64,000 bases of DNA. It comes from Candidatus Pantoea bituminis (GTDB taxonomy: Bacteria; Pseudomonadota; Gammaproteobacteria; Enterobacterales; Enterobacteriaceae). This document shows, piece by piece, positions 8,775-20,429 of this stretch. Position numbers and translations under genes: made by a program. Numbering within the stretch: the first letter of the stretch is position 1; every line of letters starts with the position of its first letter. The notes beneath the pieces are model-generated. The model was not told the DNA's origin, searched no databases, and worked only from the letters and a program-made list of their open reading frames with translations. The DNA is taken from positions 1,178,001 to 1,242,000 of the forward strand of contig NZ_JAGTWO010000004.1 of NCBI RefSeq assembly GCF_018842675.1, given 5' to 3'.

Positions 8775-10529
8775 TTATCCCAGTTCATTTGCGCGGCGAA
8801 AGCGGCCTTGATAATCAAACACCTTCTCACGAATCTGCCAAAAACGACCTTTGGCGCGCGCCACCACGAAGTCGGGATGACGCAGCAGCGGTTGTAAAGC
8901 CAATACATCCGCAGCGGTTTGCCAACCCAACGGCACGCCGGGCGCACGTTGATGCGGGCGCATAAACAGCTGCTCAAACGCTTTACGTTGCGCAGGGCTT
9001 TGCAGCCGAAAACGTTCGCTAACGCTGGTGCCGTCTTCATCAAAATAGGTGGCTTTCAGCCATTCGCCTTTGTCATCGCGGCCTTGTTCCAGTGTCATGC
9101 CGCCGCAGCGCAATACCAAGGCATCCTTGAGCTTCAGCGCCGCTTTTAACATGTCGTCAGGGTCGACCAGAATTTTGTCGCACTGATGGCAGCGACGTGC
9201 GGCAATGTCATTTTCCGCTCCGCAGTCAGGACAACTTTTAAAGCGAAACCGATAATCGCACTGTTCACGTTCGCCCTCATCATCTTCCAGCACGCCCTGA
9301 CAACGGCGACCAAAGTGTTCAATGATCATGCCATCAGCGGTGGTTTTACCCCAAAACGTATTGGCAAAACCGCAGGCCGGACAGAAAACCTGCACCGGCT
9401 GATTATCGCTTGCCCCTTTGGGCGCGCCCACTTCTGGCGTAAACAGATCGTGGGGATTGCCAGCGTAGTCCAGAATCAAACAGTCGGTTTTGCCCGGCGA
9501 CAGGCGCAAGCCGCGCCCGACGATCTGCTGATATAGACTCACCGATTCGGTCGGGCGCAGAATGGCAATCAAATCGACATGCGGTGCATCAAAACCGGTG
9601 GTCAATACTGCGACGTTCACCAGAAACTTCAGCTGCTGCGCTTTAAACGCCAGGATTAGCGCATCACGCTCTTTAGCCGGTGTTTCTGCCGACACTAAGG
9701 CGCTGTTATCGGGCAGCAAACGCAAGATCTCACGTGCGTGCTCAACGGTTGAGGCGAAAATCATCACGCCAAGGCGATCTTCAGCAAATTCGACGATCTG
9801 ACGAATAATATGCGGGGTCACACGCTGTTGCTGTTTCAATTCGCGATTCAGATCGGCCTCGCTGAATAACCCATTGGCTTGTGCAGTCAGGCGGCTAAAG
9901 TCGTATTGCACCACCGGCATATCGAGTCGCTCTGGCGGCACTAAAAACTGGTGCTTGATCATGTAACGCAGCGGTAATTCGTAGATGCAGTCACGAAACA
10001 GCGCTTTTTCATCGCCGCGTACCATGCCGTGATAGTGGAAATGATAAATCCAGCCTTTGCCAAGACGGAAGGGCGTGGCGGTCAAGCCGAGCAGGCGCAG
10101 CTGGGGATTGTGTTGGCGCAGATGCGTGAAAATTTGCTGATATTGGCTGCCGCTGTCATCACCAATGCGATGACACTCATCGACAATGACCAACGAGAAG
10201 GCGCTGTCGAACTGAGCAAGGTTACGTGCCACCGATTGCACGCTGCCAAACACCACTTTGCGCTGACTCTCTTTGCGTTGCAGGCCCGCCGCGAAGATAT
10301 CGGCTTCCAGGCCGTACGCCTGATATTTGGCATGGTTCTGCGCCACCAGCTCTTTAACGTGGGCCAGAACTAACACCCGGCCACGCGCCAGCCGCGCCAG
10401 TTCCGCAATCACCAGACTTTTTCCCGCGCCGGTAGGTAACACAATCACCGCGGGTTGATTATGACGACGGAAATACGCCACGGTGGCATTAACCGCATCC
10501 TGTTGATAAGGGCGTAAGGTAAAAGACAT
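8775..10529 (-). CDS. radD: RadD (YejH) superfamily 2 helicase-like ATPase
   Basis: RadD is a superfamily 2 ATPase that helps in double-strand-break repair and interacts with SSB and RecA. The product here is 584 residues. Helicase motifs are clear: Walker [10 protein letters not shown] near residue 31, DECH box [10 protein letters not shown] near 125, [12 protein letters not shown] (motif III), and [12 protein letters not shown] (motif VI). A zinc-binding stretch follows with CPACGF and [18 protein letters not shown]. The start at 10529 ([12 protein letters not shown]) fits the family; another ATG two codons upstream at 10535 is possible. It is divergent from rsuA and lies upstream of rplY. 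Confidence 0.94.
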   Translation of the reverse strand: MSFTLRPYQQDAVNATVAYFRRHNQPAVIVLPTGAGKSLVIAELARLARGRVLVLAHVKELVAQNHAKYQAYGLEADIFAAGLQRKESQRKVVFGSVQSVARNLAQFDSAFSLVIVDECHRIGDDSGSQYQQIFTHLRQHNPQLRLLGLTATPFRLGKGWIYHFHYHGMVRGDEKALFRDCIYELPLRYMIKHQFLVPPERLDMPVVQYDFSRLTAQANGLFSEADLNRELKQQQRVTPHIIRQIVEFAEDRLGVMIFASTVEHAREILRLLPDNSALVSAETPAKERDALILAFKAQQLKFLVNVAVLTTGFDAPHVDLIAILRPTESVSLYQQIVGRGLRLSPGKTDCLILDYAGNPHDLFTPEVGAPKGASDNQPVQVFCPACGFANTFWGKTTADGMIIEHFGRRCQGVLEDDEGEREQCDYRFRFKSCPDCGAENDIAARRCHQCDKILVDPDDMLKAALKLKDALVLRCGGMTLEQGRDDKGEWLKATYFDEDGTSVSERFRLQSPAQRKAFEQLFMRPHQRAPGVPLGWQTAADVLALQPLLRHPDFVVARAKGRFWQIREKVFDYQGRFRRANELG

Positions 10530-10684
10530 GCTCATCACTTTTATAAAAACAGCCGTAATTATGCCATGAAAGCGCAGCAAACGCTCTGTCAGGCAGCGTC
10601 GGTTCAGGCTATACTTCCCGCACAATTTCAACGGTTAAAAACACCGTTTCAGTTTCCCTCCGCAGTAACAGGCAAAACGAATTC

Positions 10685-11404
10685 ATGCGACTCGATAAAT
10701 TCATCTCTCAGCAACTGGAAGTCAGCCGTGCCATCGCTGCACGTGAAATCCGTAATCATAAAGTGACCGTCAACGGTGAAGTGGTGCGTGACACCGCGTT
10801 CAAACTGCTGCCCGATCACGCGGTAGAGTTCGACGGCAATGTGCTGCAGATGCAGACTGGCCCGCGCTATTTCATGCTGAATAAACCGCAAGGCTACGTC
10901 TGCGCCAACGACGATCCCGATCATCCAACCATTCTCTATTTCATTGAAGAACCGATGTCGTTCAAGCTGCATGCAGCTGGCCGCCTGGACATTGATACCA
11001 CCGGTTTAGTGTTATTGACGGATGATGGACAATGGTCACACCGTATCACTTCACCGCGTCACCATTGTGATAAGACTTACCGCGTAACGCTGGAGGCACC
11101 GATCAGCGATGAGACGGAAGCGCAGTTCACGGCGGGCGTACAGCTGCATGGTGAAAAGAATCTGACGCAACCTGCACAGTTAGAAATTATTACTCCCACT
11201 GAAGTGCTGCTAACCATCAGTGAAGGACGTTATCACCAGGTCAAACGCATGTTTGCCGCAGTCGGCAATCGTGTAGTGGGATTACATCGTGAGCGGATTG
11301 GCGAGATAGCGCTGGGCGAGGATTTAGCGCCGGGTGAATACCGTCCACTGACCGAAGAAGAGATTGCCAGCGTCGGCTTGCCCGATGAACTAAAACAAAA
11401 ATAG
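10685..11404 (+). CDS. rsuA: 16S rRNA pseudouridine(516) synthase RsuA
   Basis: RsuA makes pseudouridine 516 in 16S rRNA. The 239-residue protein begins with an S4 RNA-binding domain ([18 protein letters not shown], residues 1-60), followed by the RsuA catalytic domain. The catalytic aspartate lies in [18 protein letters not shown]. The motif [10 protein letters not shown] near residue 180 is typical of the RsuA/RluB group. The C-terminus is a few residues longer than in E. coli. The gene is divergent from radD and is followed after 11 bp by bcr, as in E. coli. Confidence 0.96.
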   Translation: MRLDKFISQQLEVSRAIAAREIRNHKVTVNGEVVRDTAFKLLPDHAVEFDGNVLQMQTGPRYFMLNKPQGYVCANDDPDHPTILYFIEEPMSFKLHAAGRLDIDTTGLVLLTDDGQWSHRITSPRHHCDKTYRVTLEAPISDETEAQFTAGVQLHGEKNLTQPAQLEIITPTEVLLTISEGRYHQVKRMFAAVGNRVVGLHRERIGEIALGEDLAPGEYRPLTEEEIASVGLPDELKQK

Positions 11405-11415
11405 CGGGAGTTTTT

Positions 11416-12608
11416 GTGCGCAAGGAAAAAATTCACCGGTGGGATTAGTGGTTATCCTCGGTTTATTGGCAATGTTAATGCCGTTATCGATTGATATGTA
11501 TCTGCCTGCAATGCCGCAGATCGCCCGTGAATTTGCGGTGTCGGCGGGTAGCGTGCAAATGACGCTGAATCTGTACATTCTCGGCTTTGCCATTGGGCAG
11601 CTGGTGTACGGGCCGCTGGCCGACAGTTTTGGCCGCAAGCCGGTGATCACCTTGGGCACCTTGATTTTTTCCTGCGCTGCGGCAGCCTGTGCGCTGTCGC
11701 AATCTATCGATCAGCTGATTGCCATGCGCTTTCTCCATGGTTTATCTGCCGCCGCCGCCAGTGTGGTGATTAACGCCTTGATGCGTGACAGTTACTCGAA
11801 AGAGGACTTTTCGCGCATGATGTCGTTTGTCATGTTGATCACCACCATCGCACCGCTAGTGGCTCCGATTGTTGGCGGTTGGTTGCTGCTGATTTGGAAC
11901 TGGCACGCCATTTTCTGGGCACTTTCTTTCGCCGGTGTGATTACCGCCGTCCTGGTGGCCACCCAGATACGTGAAACGTTAAAACCGGAACAGCGGCAGC
12001 GCTTTAACCTGCGCACCACGCTCGGCAATTTTGTCACGTTGTTTCGCCATAAACGCGCGTTCAGTTATATGTTGTCGAGCGGCTTCTCATTTGCCGGCTT
12101 GTTTACTTTTCTTAATGCCGGGCCTTTTGTTTATATCGAGCTTAACCACGTCTCGCCGCAAAACTTTGGTTACTATTTTGGCCTCAACGTGATTTTCCTG
12201 TTTGTGATGACGCTGATTAACAGCCGCGCCGTGCGCCGTTTCGGTCCAGTCGCGATGTTTCGTTTAGGGCTGTTGATTCAGTTCTGCATGGGTGTTTGGC
12301 TGCTGGTCGCCAGCGCGTTGAATCTGGGATTTTTACCGCTGGTTTTCGGCATAGCGATGTTTATTGGTTGTGTATCGATGGTCTCATCAAACGCCATGGC
12401 GGTGATTTTGGATGAGTTTCCGCACATGGCTGGCACGGCATCTTCGCTGGCGGGAACGCTGCGTTTTGGCGTGGGTGCGTTAGTGGGTGCATTGCTTTCA
12501 CTGGTGAGCTTTACCAGCGCCTGGCCCATGGTCGGCACCATTGCATTGTGTTCTACGATTTCTATTCTGCTGTTTCTCTACGCTTCCCGCCCACGCGCTG
12601 CTGCCTGA
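11416..12608 (+). CDS. bcr: Bcr-type multidrug MFS exporter (GTG start, frameshift near start)
   Basis: Bcr is a drug:proton antiporter of the DHA1 family with 12 membrane helices. The main frame from 11439 onward matches family sequence ([19 protein letters not shown], then the motif-A-like loop [12 protein letters not shown]). The true N-terminus appears to start at GTG 11416, which has GCGGGAG six bases upstream and would give VRKEKIHRW. That frame runs into a stop at once unless one G is added to the GGG at 11441-11443; the product is then 397 residues, near the E. coli size. It follows rsuA by 11 bp, as in E. coli. Confidence 0.88.
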
Positions 12609-12649
12609 TCCAGGCACAGCCGTTTCGTTCTGCACCAAACCCTTTCGTC

Positions 12650-12681
12650 ATCACACCCAGAATCGGGTGTGATGTTTCTTT
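12650..12681 (+). terminator. Terminator after bcr
   Basis: A 9-bp perfect stem (ATCACACCC / GGGTGTGAT) with a 6-nt loop is followed by TTTCTTTT, 41 bp after the bcr stop. Confidence 0.85.
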
Positions 12682-12932
12682 TATGTGAAAAAATATAACC
12701 AAAAAAGTAATAGCATTGCGTCTAAAATGATTGTTAAGTGCTGCTGAACGCGGTACATATAGCCTAAATTGCGAGATCACTCGCAAAAAATAAAATTTCC
12801 GACATGCAGTGTTTTGAAACGAGAAGACAAGCCTTGACGTCCGTATTCTGTTTTGACCGGGAAAAGGGATTCACTGCGCTACTCGCTATTCGTCGTGAAT
12901 TGAGAGTCGATCTCTGGGGGACATAACTAATT
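12682..12932. other. bcr-yejG intergenic region
   Basis: This 250-bp stretch holds no ORF that I can support. It is AT-rich at the left. It includes the palindrome described separately at 12769-12786 and presumably the yejG promoter and leader. A GGGGGA about 13 bp before the yejG start codon is its likely ribosome binding site. Confidence 0.5.
12769..12786. repeat. 18-bp palindrome, copy 1
   Basis: TTGCGAGATCACTCGCAA: two 7-bp inverted arms (TTGCGAG / CTCGCAA) around ATCA. The same arms occur at 51169-51186 upstream of cdd, differing by one central base. It lies 146 bp upstream of yejG. It could be an operator for an unknown dimeric regulator. On the plus strand it is followed by A, not T, so it is not a normal terminator for bcr. 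Confidence 0.5.
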
Positions 12933-13253
12933 ATGCTGCAACTTTCGATTGTGCATCGCCTGCCACAGCGTTTTCGCTGGGTTAGCGATCATCACAGTGC
13001 CATCGAAGCTGATGATGGGGTGACAGATGAACAGGATATTATTGCGCTACGCCTAATCAGCCACGATGGGCATCCTGCCTGGGAAATTTTGCATCAGCTA
13101 AAAGAGATACTGGCCGCAATTCAGGTCGATGGCAAAGTCGCTGAGTGCGAAGGGCAACCTTGTTTATTCATCCAACGCAGCGACGAAAGCGCCACCAACT
13201 GTTGCTTAAAAAATCAGGGTGTTGCGATTGCTGAGACCTTTCACGGGCGCTAA
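12933..13253 (+). CDS. yejG: Conserved protein YejG
   Basis: A 106-residue cytoplasmic protein matching the small YejG family (E. coli form about 114 residues). It starts MLQLSIVHRLPQRFRWVSD and has no signal or membrane segment. Its function is not established. It sits between bcr and the convergent yejF, as in E. coli. The 3' ends of yejG and yejF are 13 bp apart with no obvious terminator between them. Confidence 0.88.
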   Translation: MLQLSIVHRLPQRFRWVSDHHSAIEADDGVTDEQDIIALRLISHDGHPAWEILHQLKEILAAIQVDGKVAECEGQPCLFIQRSDESATNCCLKNQGVAIAETFHGR

Positions 13254-13266
13254 TTTACAGGTAAAG

Positions 13267-14871
13267 CTAACCGGCACTCAGCTGTGCAGAAGCCAGCAGC
13301 TCACGCGTGTAGGCTTCACCCGGCGCAGCAAACAGTTTTTCGCATTCTCCCTGTTCAATCACCTCGCCCTGGCGCAGCACAATCAGCTGATGGCAGAGCG
13401 TGCGCACCACATCTAAATCATGACTAATAAACAGATAACTCAACTGACGTTGCTGCTGCAAACGACGCAGCAGCGTCAGGATCTGCTTTTGCACGGAGCG
13501 ATCGAGTGAGGATGTGGGTTCATCCAGCACCATCAGATCCGGTTCTAACACCAGCGCACGCGCAATGGCAATGCGTTGCCGCTGCCCACCGGAAAACTCA
13601 ACCGGATAACGATGGCGGCTTTCGGCCTCCAAACCAACTTCTTCCATTACTGCGATAACCTGCGATTCCTGCTGTACAGCGCTGAGATCAGGATGATGCA
13701 CCGCTAATCCTTCAGCGATAATTTGCTGCACCGACATGCGGGGATTGAGTGAAGAGTTGGGATCCTGAAACACCACCTGAATGCGCCGACGCAGCGGCAA
13801 CAGCTGCTTGCGCGGCATATGATGCAGCGGGTGTCCATCGAACCAAATTTCGCCTTGTGCCTGAATCAGCCGCAACAGCGCCAGCCCGGTAGTGCTTTTC
13901 CCGGAACCCGATTCGCCAACCAACCCCAGACTTTCACCCCGTTTCAGGCTAAAGCTGAGGTTATGTAATGCCACCTTTTCACCGACCTGACGCTTGAGTA
14001 ATCCGCGGCGCAGCGGGAAAGCCACGCGCAGATTTTCCACTTTCAAAATCACGGGCGCGTCGCTGGCAAGGGGCAGGGCACGGCCTTCCGGTTCGGCGGC
14101 CAACAGCTGTTGTGTGTAGGGATGTTGGGGCTGATTAAGCAGCGTTTGGCAGCCATTGTGCTCAACCACACTGCCGTGACGCATCACGCTGACGTTGTCT
14201 GCCAGTTGACGCACAATGTGCAGGTTATGGGTAATGAACAACATGCCCATGTTGAGTTCGCGCTGTAATTCACGCAGTAAATTAAGGATTTGCGCCTGCA
14301 CCGTCACATCCAGCGCTGTGGTGGGCTCATCGGCAATCAACAGTTTTGGCTGGGTGAGTAAAGCCATGGCAATCATGACGCGCTGGCGCTCACCGCCGGA
14401 AAGCTGATGCGGAAAATCATTAAGCCGCGAAGCGGGCTGACGGATGCCAACGCGATCGAGACAGGTGATAATTTCTGCTCGTGCTGCTTCCCGCCGCATG
14501 CCGCGATGCAGCGAAAGCACTTCATACAGCTGTTTTTCAACGTGGTGCAAAGGGTTAAGCGACACCATCGGTTCCTGAAAAATCATCGCTATTTGATTAC
14601 CGCGAATACCGCGCAGCACACGTTCCTCGGCATGCAGCAGATCGTTTCCTTCGAACAAAATCTCTCCGCTGGGATAGGCAACCGATGAGGTGTGCAGCAG
14701 GCGCATCACCGACAACGCGGTCACGCTTTTACCCGAACCCGATTCCCCCACCAGCGCCAGCGTTTCACCGGCGTGGATTTGCAGTGAAACATCATTGACC
14801 ACCGGACGAAGCGTTTCGCCCCGGCGGAATGCCACAGACAGATGATTAATAGCAAGCAGCGGCGAAGTCAT
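13267..14871 (-). CDS. yejF: Peptide ABC transporter ATP-binding protein YejF
   Basis: YejF is the double ATPase of the YejABEF importer, which takes up peptides including microcin C-type compounds. The 534-residue protein contains two complete ABC modules. The first has Walker [12 protein letters not shown] near residue 41 and signature LSGGERQR near 163. The second has [11 protein letters not shown] near 316 and FSGGQRQR near 429. Both Walker B aspartates are present ([16 protein letters not shown]). It immediately follows yejE with no gap and is the last gene of the operon. Confidence 0.95.
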   Translation of the reverse strand: MTSPLLAINHLSVAFRRGETLRPVVNDVSLQIHAGETLALVGESGSGKSVTALSVMRLLHTSSVAYPSGEILFEGNDLLHAEERVLRGIRGNQIAMIFQEPMVSLNPLHHVEKQLYEVLSLHRGMRREAARAEIITCLDRVGIRQPASRLNDFPHQLSGGERQRVMIAMALLTQPKLLIADEPTTALDVTVQAQILNLLRELQRELNMGMLFITHNLHIVRQLADNVSVMRHGSVVEHNGCQTLLNQPQHPYTQQLLAAEPEGRALPLASDAPVILKVENLRVAFPLRRGLLKRQVGEKVALHNLSFSLKRGESLGLVGESGSGKSTTGLALLRLIQAQGEIWFDGHPLHHMPRKQLLPLRRRIQVVFQDPNSSLNPRMSVQQIIAEGLAVHHPDLSAVQQESQVIAVMEEVGLEAESRHRYPVEFSGGQRQRIAIARALVLEPDLMVLDEPTSSLDRSVQKQILTLLRRLQQQRQLSYLFISHDLDVVRTLCHQLIVLRQGEVIEQGECEKLFAAPGEAYTRELLASAQLSAG

Positions 14872-15893
14872 TTAGATTCCTTTGCTGGGATCAAAGGCGT
14901 CGCGCACCGCTTCGCCGATAAAAATCAGTAGCGACAACAAGATCGCCAGCGAGAAAAAGCCCGACAAGCCAAGCCATGGCGCTTGCAGGTTATTTTTACC
15001 TTGCAGCAAAAGCTCACCCAGCGAGGGTGAACCGATTGGCAGCCCAAAACCCAGAAAGTCGAGTGAAGTCAGGGTGGTAATTGATCCGCAAAGAATAAAC
15101 GGCAGGAAAGTCAGCGTAGCCACCATCGCATTGGGCAGAATGTGGCGCAGCATAATGCGTCCATCGCTAACGCCCAGCGCTTGCGCCGCGCGGATATAAT
15201 CGAAATTACGCGTTCGCAAGAATTCGGCCCGCACCACGCTGACCAGGCTCATCCAACCAAAAATCACCGTCACCAAAAGCAGCCACCAGAAGCCAGGCTG
15301 GATCACGCTGGAAAGCAAAATCAGCAGGAACAGCGACGGCATGCCAGACCAGACTTCAATCAGGCGCTGCCCAACCAGATCGATTTTGCCACCAAAGTAG
15401 CCTTGTATTGCGCCAATCACGATGCCGATCACGCTGGAGAACAGCGTCAGCATCAAGCCAAAAAGTAACGAAATTCGCGTGCCGTATAATAAGCGTGCCA
15501 GCACATCGCCACCGTTGGCGTCGGTGCCAAGCCAGTTTTGCCCGGATGGCGGAGAAGGAAACGGAACCTGGCTGGAATAATTAATGGTGCTGTCGTTAAA
15601 ACGTATCGGCGCCCATATTGCCCAACCTTGCTGCGCAATGCGCTGCTGTAGCCAGGGATCCTGATAATCGGCGGCGGTGGCCAGCTCCCCACCATAATCG
15701 GTTTCGCTGTAGTTGAAAAACAGCGGCGCATACCAGCGATGCTGGTAGTGAACGACCAAAGGTTTGTCATTGGCGATCAGCTCGGCGCAGAGTGAAAGCA
15801 AAAAAGGATGAGAAAAACCCACAGTGACCAATAGCCACGCCGGTTATCACGAAAGCGCTGCCAGCGCTGCTGATTGATAGGAGATAATGTCAT
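14872..15893 (-). CDS. yejE: Peptide ABC transporter permease YejE (frameshifted in this sequence)
   Basis: YejE is one of two membrane subunits of the YejABEF importer. The start is the ATG at 15893 ([11 protein letters not shown]), which overlaps the yejB stop codon by one base. The first 29 codons are in a different frame from the rest. A run of six A at 15800-15805 (T on the coding strand) needs seven to continue into LLSLCAELIANDKPL. With one base restored the product has 340 residues, within one of E. coli. The permease loop EAA-like region RAAQALGVSDGRIMLRHILPN is intact. Sequencing error is the likely cause. Confidence 0.92.
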
Positions 15894-16984
15894 CAGCGGC
15901 CCTCGAAATCGATACGCGGATCGACCAATGTGTAGGTTAAATCACTGAGAATATTCATCAGCAAGCCAATCAAAGTAAAGATGTATAGCGTGCCAAACAT
16001 CACCGGATAATCGCGTTGAATGGTGGCATCGTAACCCAGTAAACCCAGCCCGTTCAGCGAGAACATCACTTCAATCAATACCGAGCTGGTGAAGAACATA
16101 CTGATAAAGGTGGCGGGGAAACTGGCGATCACCAGCAGCATCGCATTACGAAAAACGTGATGGTAAAGAATGCGCCGTTCCGGCACGCCTTTGGCGCGCG
16201 CCGTGACCACATATTGCTTGCGAATCTCATCAAGAAAGGCGTTTTTGGTCAGCATGGTTAAGGTCGCAAACCCACCGATAACCGTCGCCAATACCGGCAA
16301 GCTGATGTGCCAAAGGTAATCCAGCACTTTGCTGTACCACGGTAAGCTATCAAACTGCGGCGAGGTTAATCCACGCAACGGAAACCAGTCGAGATAACTG
16401 CCGCCAGCGAATAACACAATCAACATGATGCCAAACAGAAAAGCGGGAATGGAGTAGCCGATGATGATAAAGGTGCTGCTCCAGATATCAAAGGCGCTGC
16501 CGTTGCGTACTGCTTTTTTGATGCCCAACGGAATGGAAACCAGATAGATAATCAACGTGCTCCATAATCCCAGGCTAATGGAGACCGGTAAACTCTCTTT
16601 GATCAGATGCAGCACCGATGCGCTGCGAAATAGGCTGTCGCCAAAGTCGAAGCGGACATAGTTCCACAGCATCTCGACGTAGCGCTGCCATAAGGGCTTA
16701 TCGAAGCCGTAACGCTGTTTGATCTCAGCAATCACTTCCGGGTCAAGCCCGCGTGCTCCACGGTATTGATTGTCGCCAGGATTAACATGATTGAGGCTGG
16801 CGCGTGCGCCGCTGTTATCTGCGCCGCCGCCTGGTAATCCGGTGGTTTGTCCAAACTGAATATTTGCCAGCGCCTGATCAACAGGACCGCCGGGCGCTAT
16901 CTGCACAATAAAAAAATTGAGGGTGATAATTGCCCACAATGTTGGAATGATCAGTAAAAACCTGCGTAGGAAATAGGCCGCCAA
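15893..16984 (-). CDS. yejB: Peptide ABC transporter permease YejB
   Basis: YejB is the first membrane subunit of the YejABEF peptide importer, of the DppB/OppB type. The 363-residue protein has an N-terminal helix ([19 protein letters not shown]), a long periplasmic loop, then five more hydrophobic segments. The EAA loop, around [21 protein letters not shown] near residue 265, contacts the ATPase. Its stop codon overlaps the yejE start (TGATG on the minus strand). It begins 11 bp after yejA. Confidence 0.95.
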   Translation of the reverse strand: MAAYFLRRFLLIIPTLWAIITLNFFIVQIAPGGPVDQALANIQFGQTTGLPGGGADNSGARASLNHVNPGDNQYRGARGLDPEVIAEIKQRYGFDKPLWQRYVEMLWNYVRFDFGDSLFRSASVLHLIKESLPVSISLGLWSTLIIYLVSIPLGIKKAVRNGSAFDIWSSTFIIIGYSIPAFLFGIMLIVLFAGGSYLDWFPLRGLTSPQFDSLPWYSKVLDYLWHISLPVLATVIGGFATLTMLTKNAFLDEIRKQYVVTARAKGVPERRILYHHVFRNAMLLVIASFPATFISMFFTSSVLIEVMFSLNGLGLLGYDATIQRDYPVMFGTLYIFTLIGLLMNILSDLTYTLVDPRIDFEGR

Positions 16985-16995
16985 CTGCGTTCTCC

Positions 16996-18807
16996 TTAGC
17001 GTTGATCAGCCGGTAAACGTGCGGCTTTGTTCACGTCATACCACCACGTATCGAGCCCGTTGCTGTAAGCGGGTTTGATGGCAGGATGAGAATATTTATC
17101 CCAGTAGGCTAGCCGCTGTTCAGCATTGAACCACATCGGAATCATATAGGCATTCCACAATAAAATGCGATCTAACGCTTGGCCCAGCGGTAACAACGCT
17201 TTGGCATCGCCCTGATGCGCCATAATCGTTTTCACGAAGTGATCAACAATGGGATCTTTTACGCGTGCGGTATTCCACGATGAGGCGATGTATTCCGATT
17301 GCCAGCTGGTTTGCAGGCTGGAGGAGGGCGTTGGCATGGCTAAATAGGCGGTAGAAATCATATCGTAGTCGCCTTCACGCCAGCGACGCAGATATTGCGA
17401 GTTGTCGATCTGACGCAGCGTCAAGCTGATCCCTAAGCGGGACAAGCTGTGCTGAAACGGCAACGCCCACTCATTGTTGGTGCCGCCGCGCAGCAGCAAC
17501 TCAACCGTAAAGGGTTGGCCCGTTTTATCGTTTATCAGGCGCTGGTTTTTAATGCTCCAGCCCGCCTCTTTCAATAGCTTCAGCGCTTTCAACAAATTAC
17601 CACGATCGTAACCACTGCCATCGGAATGGGGCGGGGCATATTTTTGTGTAAACAACTCAGGCGGCAATTGCGCTTTATAAGGCGCCAACAGCGCCAGTTG
17701 GTCGGCATCGGGGAGACCGCTGGCAGCATATTCCGTATTCTGGAAATAGCTGCTGGCACGCTGATAAGCGCCATAAAACAGTGCTTTGTTCATCCATTCA
17801 AAATCAAACGCTAAGCCCAGCGCCTGTCGCACCCGGCGATCGCTAAACAGCGGCTTTTCATTGTTGAAGGCCAGCCAGCGCGTGTCGGTTGAGGCAGTAT
17901 TTGGCGTGGTCTCTTTGACGATATGGTGATTACTGAAGTTGCGCCCGCGATATTGCGTAGCCCACTTTTTGGCTGATGACTCTTCGCGCAGATCAAACGC
18001 ACCGGCTTTAAATGCCTCGAAGGCCACGTTATCGTCGAGATAATAGTCGTAACGTATCTGATCAAAGTTAAAGCGTCCGCGATTCACCGGCAGATTGGCT
18101 GCCCAGTAATTTTTTACCCGGCTGTATTCAATAAATTGGCCCAATTTCCACTTACTGACACGGTAAGGGCCGCTCGATAACGGCGGGCGACTCAGCGGTT
18201 CGTTAAACTTTTTATCTTGCCAAAATTTTTGTGAAATCACGGGCAATGTCATCAGGCCAAGCAATAAATCTCTGTCTGGTTTTGGCAGGTCAATGCGCAC
18301 CGTCAAAGGATTGAGCGCCTTCACGTTAACGCCTCTGTAAACCACACGAAATTGCGGCACGCCTTCGCTCATGAACTTTCCAAAAGTGAAAGCCACATCA
18401 TTGGCAGTGATGGGCGTACCATCCTGGAATTGCGCGCGTGGATTGAGGGTGATTTCCATCCAGCTAAAATCGCTGGGATAGCGAGCGGATTCAGCAATCA
18501 GCGGATAATAGCTGCCGGGTTCATCATCAGAGTTGGTGAACAAGCGATCATAAAGTGTGTCGGTATTGACGCCGGGATTGCCACGCGAGGCGAAGCGATT
18601 GAAGTTATCGTAAGTTCCTACCACCGCCATGGTGATTTTACCGCCTTTGGGCGCAGCGGAATTGACGTAATCGTAATGCGTGAAATTAACGGCATACTTT
18701 GGCTCACCGAGATCGGCGATGGCATAACTTTCCTGAATCGTTGCCGCGTATAGCGGGGCAATAAAAGTGCAAAGCAGCAAGGTTAAAAAGCGAAGCAGTA
18801 TAAGCAT
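16996..18807 (-). CDS. yejA: Periplasmic peptide-binding protein YejA
   Basis: YejA is the extracytoplasmic solute-binding protein (family 5, DppA/OppA type) of the YejABEF transporter. The 603-residue product begins with a Sec signal peptide, [21 protein letters not shown], with likely cleavage after YA. The mature part has the family region [19 protein letters not shown] near residue 70 and [20 protein letters not shown] near 333. It is the first gene of yejABEF. The pdeN gene lies 59 bp upstream on the same strand, so read-through is possible. Confidence 0.95.
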   Translation of the reverse strand: MLILLRFLTLLLCTFIAPLYAATIQESYAIADLGEPKYAVNFTHYDYVNSAAPKGGKITMAVVGTYDNFNRFASRGNPGVNTDTLYDRLFTNSDDEPGSYYPLIAESARYPSDFSWMEITLNPRAQFQDGTPITANDVAFTFGKFMSEGVPQFRVVYRGVNVKALNPLTVRIDLPKPDRDLLLGLMTLPVISQKFWQDKKFNEPLSRPPLSSGPYRVSKWKLGQFIEYSRVKNYWAANLPVNRGRFNFDQIRYDYYLDDNVAFEAFKAGAFDLREESSAKKWATQYRGRNFSNHHIVKETTPNTASTDTRWLAFNNEKPLFSDRRVRQALGLAFDFEWMNKALFYGAYQRASSYFQNTEYAASGLPDADQLALLAPYKAQLPPELFTQKYAPPHSDGSGYDRGNLLKALKLLKEAGWSIKNQRLINDKTGQPFTVELLLRGGTNNEWALPFQHSLSRLGISLTLRQIDNSQYLRRWREGDYDMISTAYLAMPTPSSSLQTSWQSEYIASSWNTARVKDPIVDHFVKTIMAHQGDAKALLPLGQALDRILLWNAYMIPMWFNAEQRLAYWDKYSHPAIKPAYSNGLDTWWYDVNKAARLPADQR

Positions 18808-18866
18808 GGCGCTCTCTTGTCGGTGATAGCAACAAAGCGTAGCAGTATCCTAATCCCAACGGCAGG

Positions 18867-20429
18867 TCAGGCGCTGTGAAGCTCAAAGTAGTCGATTAAC
18901 GGTTCAGGCCGCAAGGGTCTGCTGAAGATGTAGCCTTGCAGATGGGTAACGCCGCGATTGATCAGCCAGGCGGCCTGATCGCCGGTTTCTACCCCTTCTG
19001 CGACCGTTTTCATCTTCAGCTGCTTTGCCAACTGCAACACGGTGTCCAAAACAGGCGATGTCACGGTTTCCGTCCCGATGCTTTGCACAAAACCGCGATC
19101 AATTTTCAAATAATCGAAGGCATATCTTTCCAGATAGATCAGCGCGCTGTGGCCGGTGCCGAAATCATCTATGGCGATTTTGATGCCCTGACGATGCAGC
19201 CAACTAAACAGTTCACCGGCGCTTTTATCACGCACAATGGTGCGCTCAGTAATTTCAAATACGTAGCTGAAATGATCGACCGGCATGGCTTTCATCCAGC
19301 ACAGAACGTCATCGCGAAATGTCTCGGAAGCCAGATGCAGCGGAGAAATATTCAGTCCCATAATGGTGCCGGCGGGAACGTGGCGGCTCAGCAGATGTGC
19401 ATCACGTGCAACGAGCTGGAACAGGTGACGTGTCAGCGGAATGATCAGATTTTGCGTTTCAGCATAATTAATAAACACATCAGGCGGAATGGCGCCCTCG
19501 GTAGGATGCGTCCAGCGGAGCAACGCTTCTGCGCCATAAGGCTGACCGTTATAGGAAGTGATCAGTGGCTGATATTCCACATGGAACTCACCCCGTTTAA
19601 TCCCTTGCAGAATCTCTTTTCCCGGCTGTTTACACAGCGAAAACAGCAACCAGCAGACGCCGCCCACCAGCAGCGAAAGCAGCGTTCCACTCAGAAAGAT
19701 GATCTGGTAATCGCTGCGTGACAAGGTTGAGCCATACAAAACAAATTGCAGCGGAAAACCGGATAACTGAAGCTGCATCAGCGAAGGCGGCAAATCATCA
19801 TTTTTAGTGACTACCTGCTGCCAACTGGTGATGGCACTGTTTTGTGCTTCCAGCGCCATGCCTGAAATCTCAGGATGATACGAAGCCAGCAGCTGATACG
19901 GTTCCAAACTTAAATTGAGCGTGGCAAACACGCCTGACTGCGTGCTGCCGGGATTTTTCAGCCAGATAGCCACAGCCGGTTTGGACGGTTGCAATGGTGT
20001 GCCGCTTAATAACTGCAAATCAGTGTCGCGCGCGGGATCGGTCTGTGCAGAGATAATATTCAGCGGCAGAAAAAAGCTGCCGGTGGCAGATGAGCAAAAG
20101 GCATTGCCGTCTTTGACCAGCAAGATAGCGCGAAGATTACCGGCAAAAGCTGCGCGCGATGTTAACTCACGATTAATCGCGTGGCAGTTAGCATGACTAA
20201 AAGGCAGAAGGGGATTGAGGGTGTTATCGATCAAGGTCGTCAACGAATGTTGCAGTGCATCTCGGCTATTCACTAATAACTGGTGGTGCTGCTTTTCGCG
20301 ATGATGCCAGGTCAAATTTAATAATATTGAGGTAAATAAAACAAAGAAGACAACGCCGATAATCGCGCTACTCCAGGCGATACGACGAGGAAAAGTGGCA
20401 TGGCGCATCAGCGCCGCTGACAGTGGCAT
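18867..20429 (-). CDS. pdeN: CSS-motif EAL phosphodiesterase PdeN (Rtn)
   Basis: A membrane-bound cyclic di-GMP phosphodiesterase, formerly Rtn, of 520 residues. Two membrane segments at about residues 18-40 and 242-266 flank a periplasmic CSS sensor domain with CSS at 112-114, matching PdeB/PdeC-type redox-sensed proteins. The EAL domain follows: EALLRW at 301-306, NISPLHL at 360-366, IDDFGTGHSAL at 420-430, LKIDRGF at 441-447, VAEGVET at 476-482 and QGYIFSRPL. The EAL triplet and the DDFGTG metal/catalytic site are intact, so it is probably active. No GGDEF domain is present. It lies upstream of yejA, as in E. coli. Confidence 0.93.
   Translation of the reverse strand: MPLSAALMRHATFPRRIAWSSAIIGVVFFVLFTSILLNLTWHHREKQHHQLLVNSRDALQHSLTTLIDNTLNPLLPFSHANCHAINRELTSRAAFAGNLRAILLVKDGNAFCSSATGSFFLPLNIISAQTDPARDTDLQLLSGTPLQPSKPAVAIWLKNPGSTQSGVFATLNLSLEPYQLLASYHPEISGMALEAQNSAITSWQQVVTKNDDLPPSLMQLQLSGFPLQFVLYGSTLSRSDYQIIFLSGTLLSLLVGGVCWLLFSLCKQPGKEILQGIKRGEFHVEYQPLITSYNGQPYGAEALLRWTHPTEGAIPPDVFINYAETQNLIIPLTRHLFQLVARDAHLLSRHVPAGTIMGLNISPLHLASETFRDDVLCWMKAMPVDHFSYVFEITERTIVRDKSAGELFSWLHRQGIKIAIDDFGTGHSALIYLERYAFDYLKIDRGFVQSIGTETVTSPVLDTVLQLAKQLKMKTVAEGVETGDQAAWLINRGVTHLQGYIFSRPLRPEPLIDYFELHSA

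Noticed and set aside
9186..10373. Several plus-strand ORFs of 79-116 residues opposite radD
   Set aside because: They are antisense shadows of a well-conserved helicase gene and have no ribosome binding sites.
18936..19721. A 261-residue plus-strand ORF opposite pdeN
   Set aside because: It is the shadow of the EAL domain coding strand. It has no family features and no start signals.
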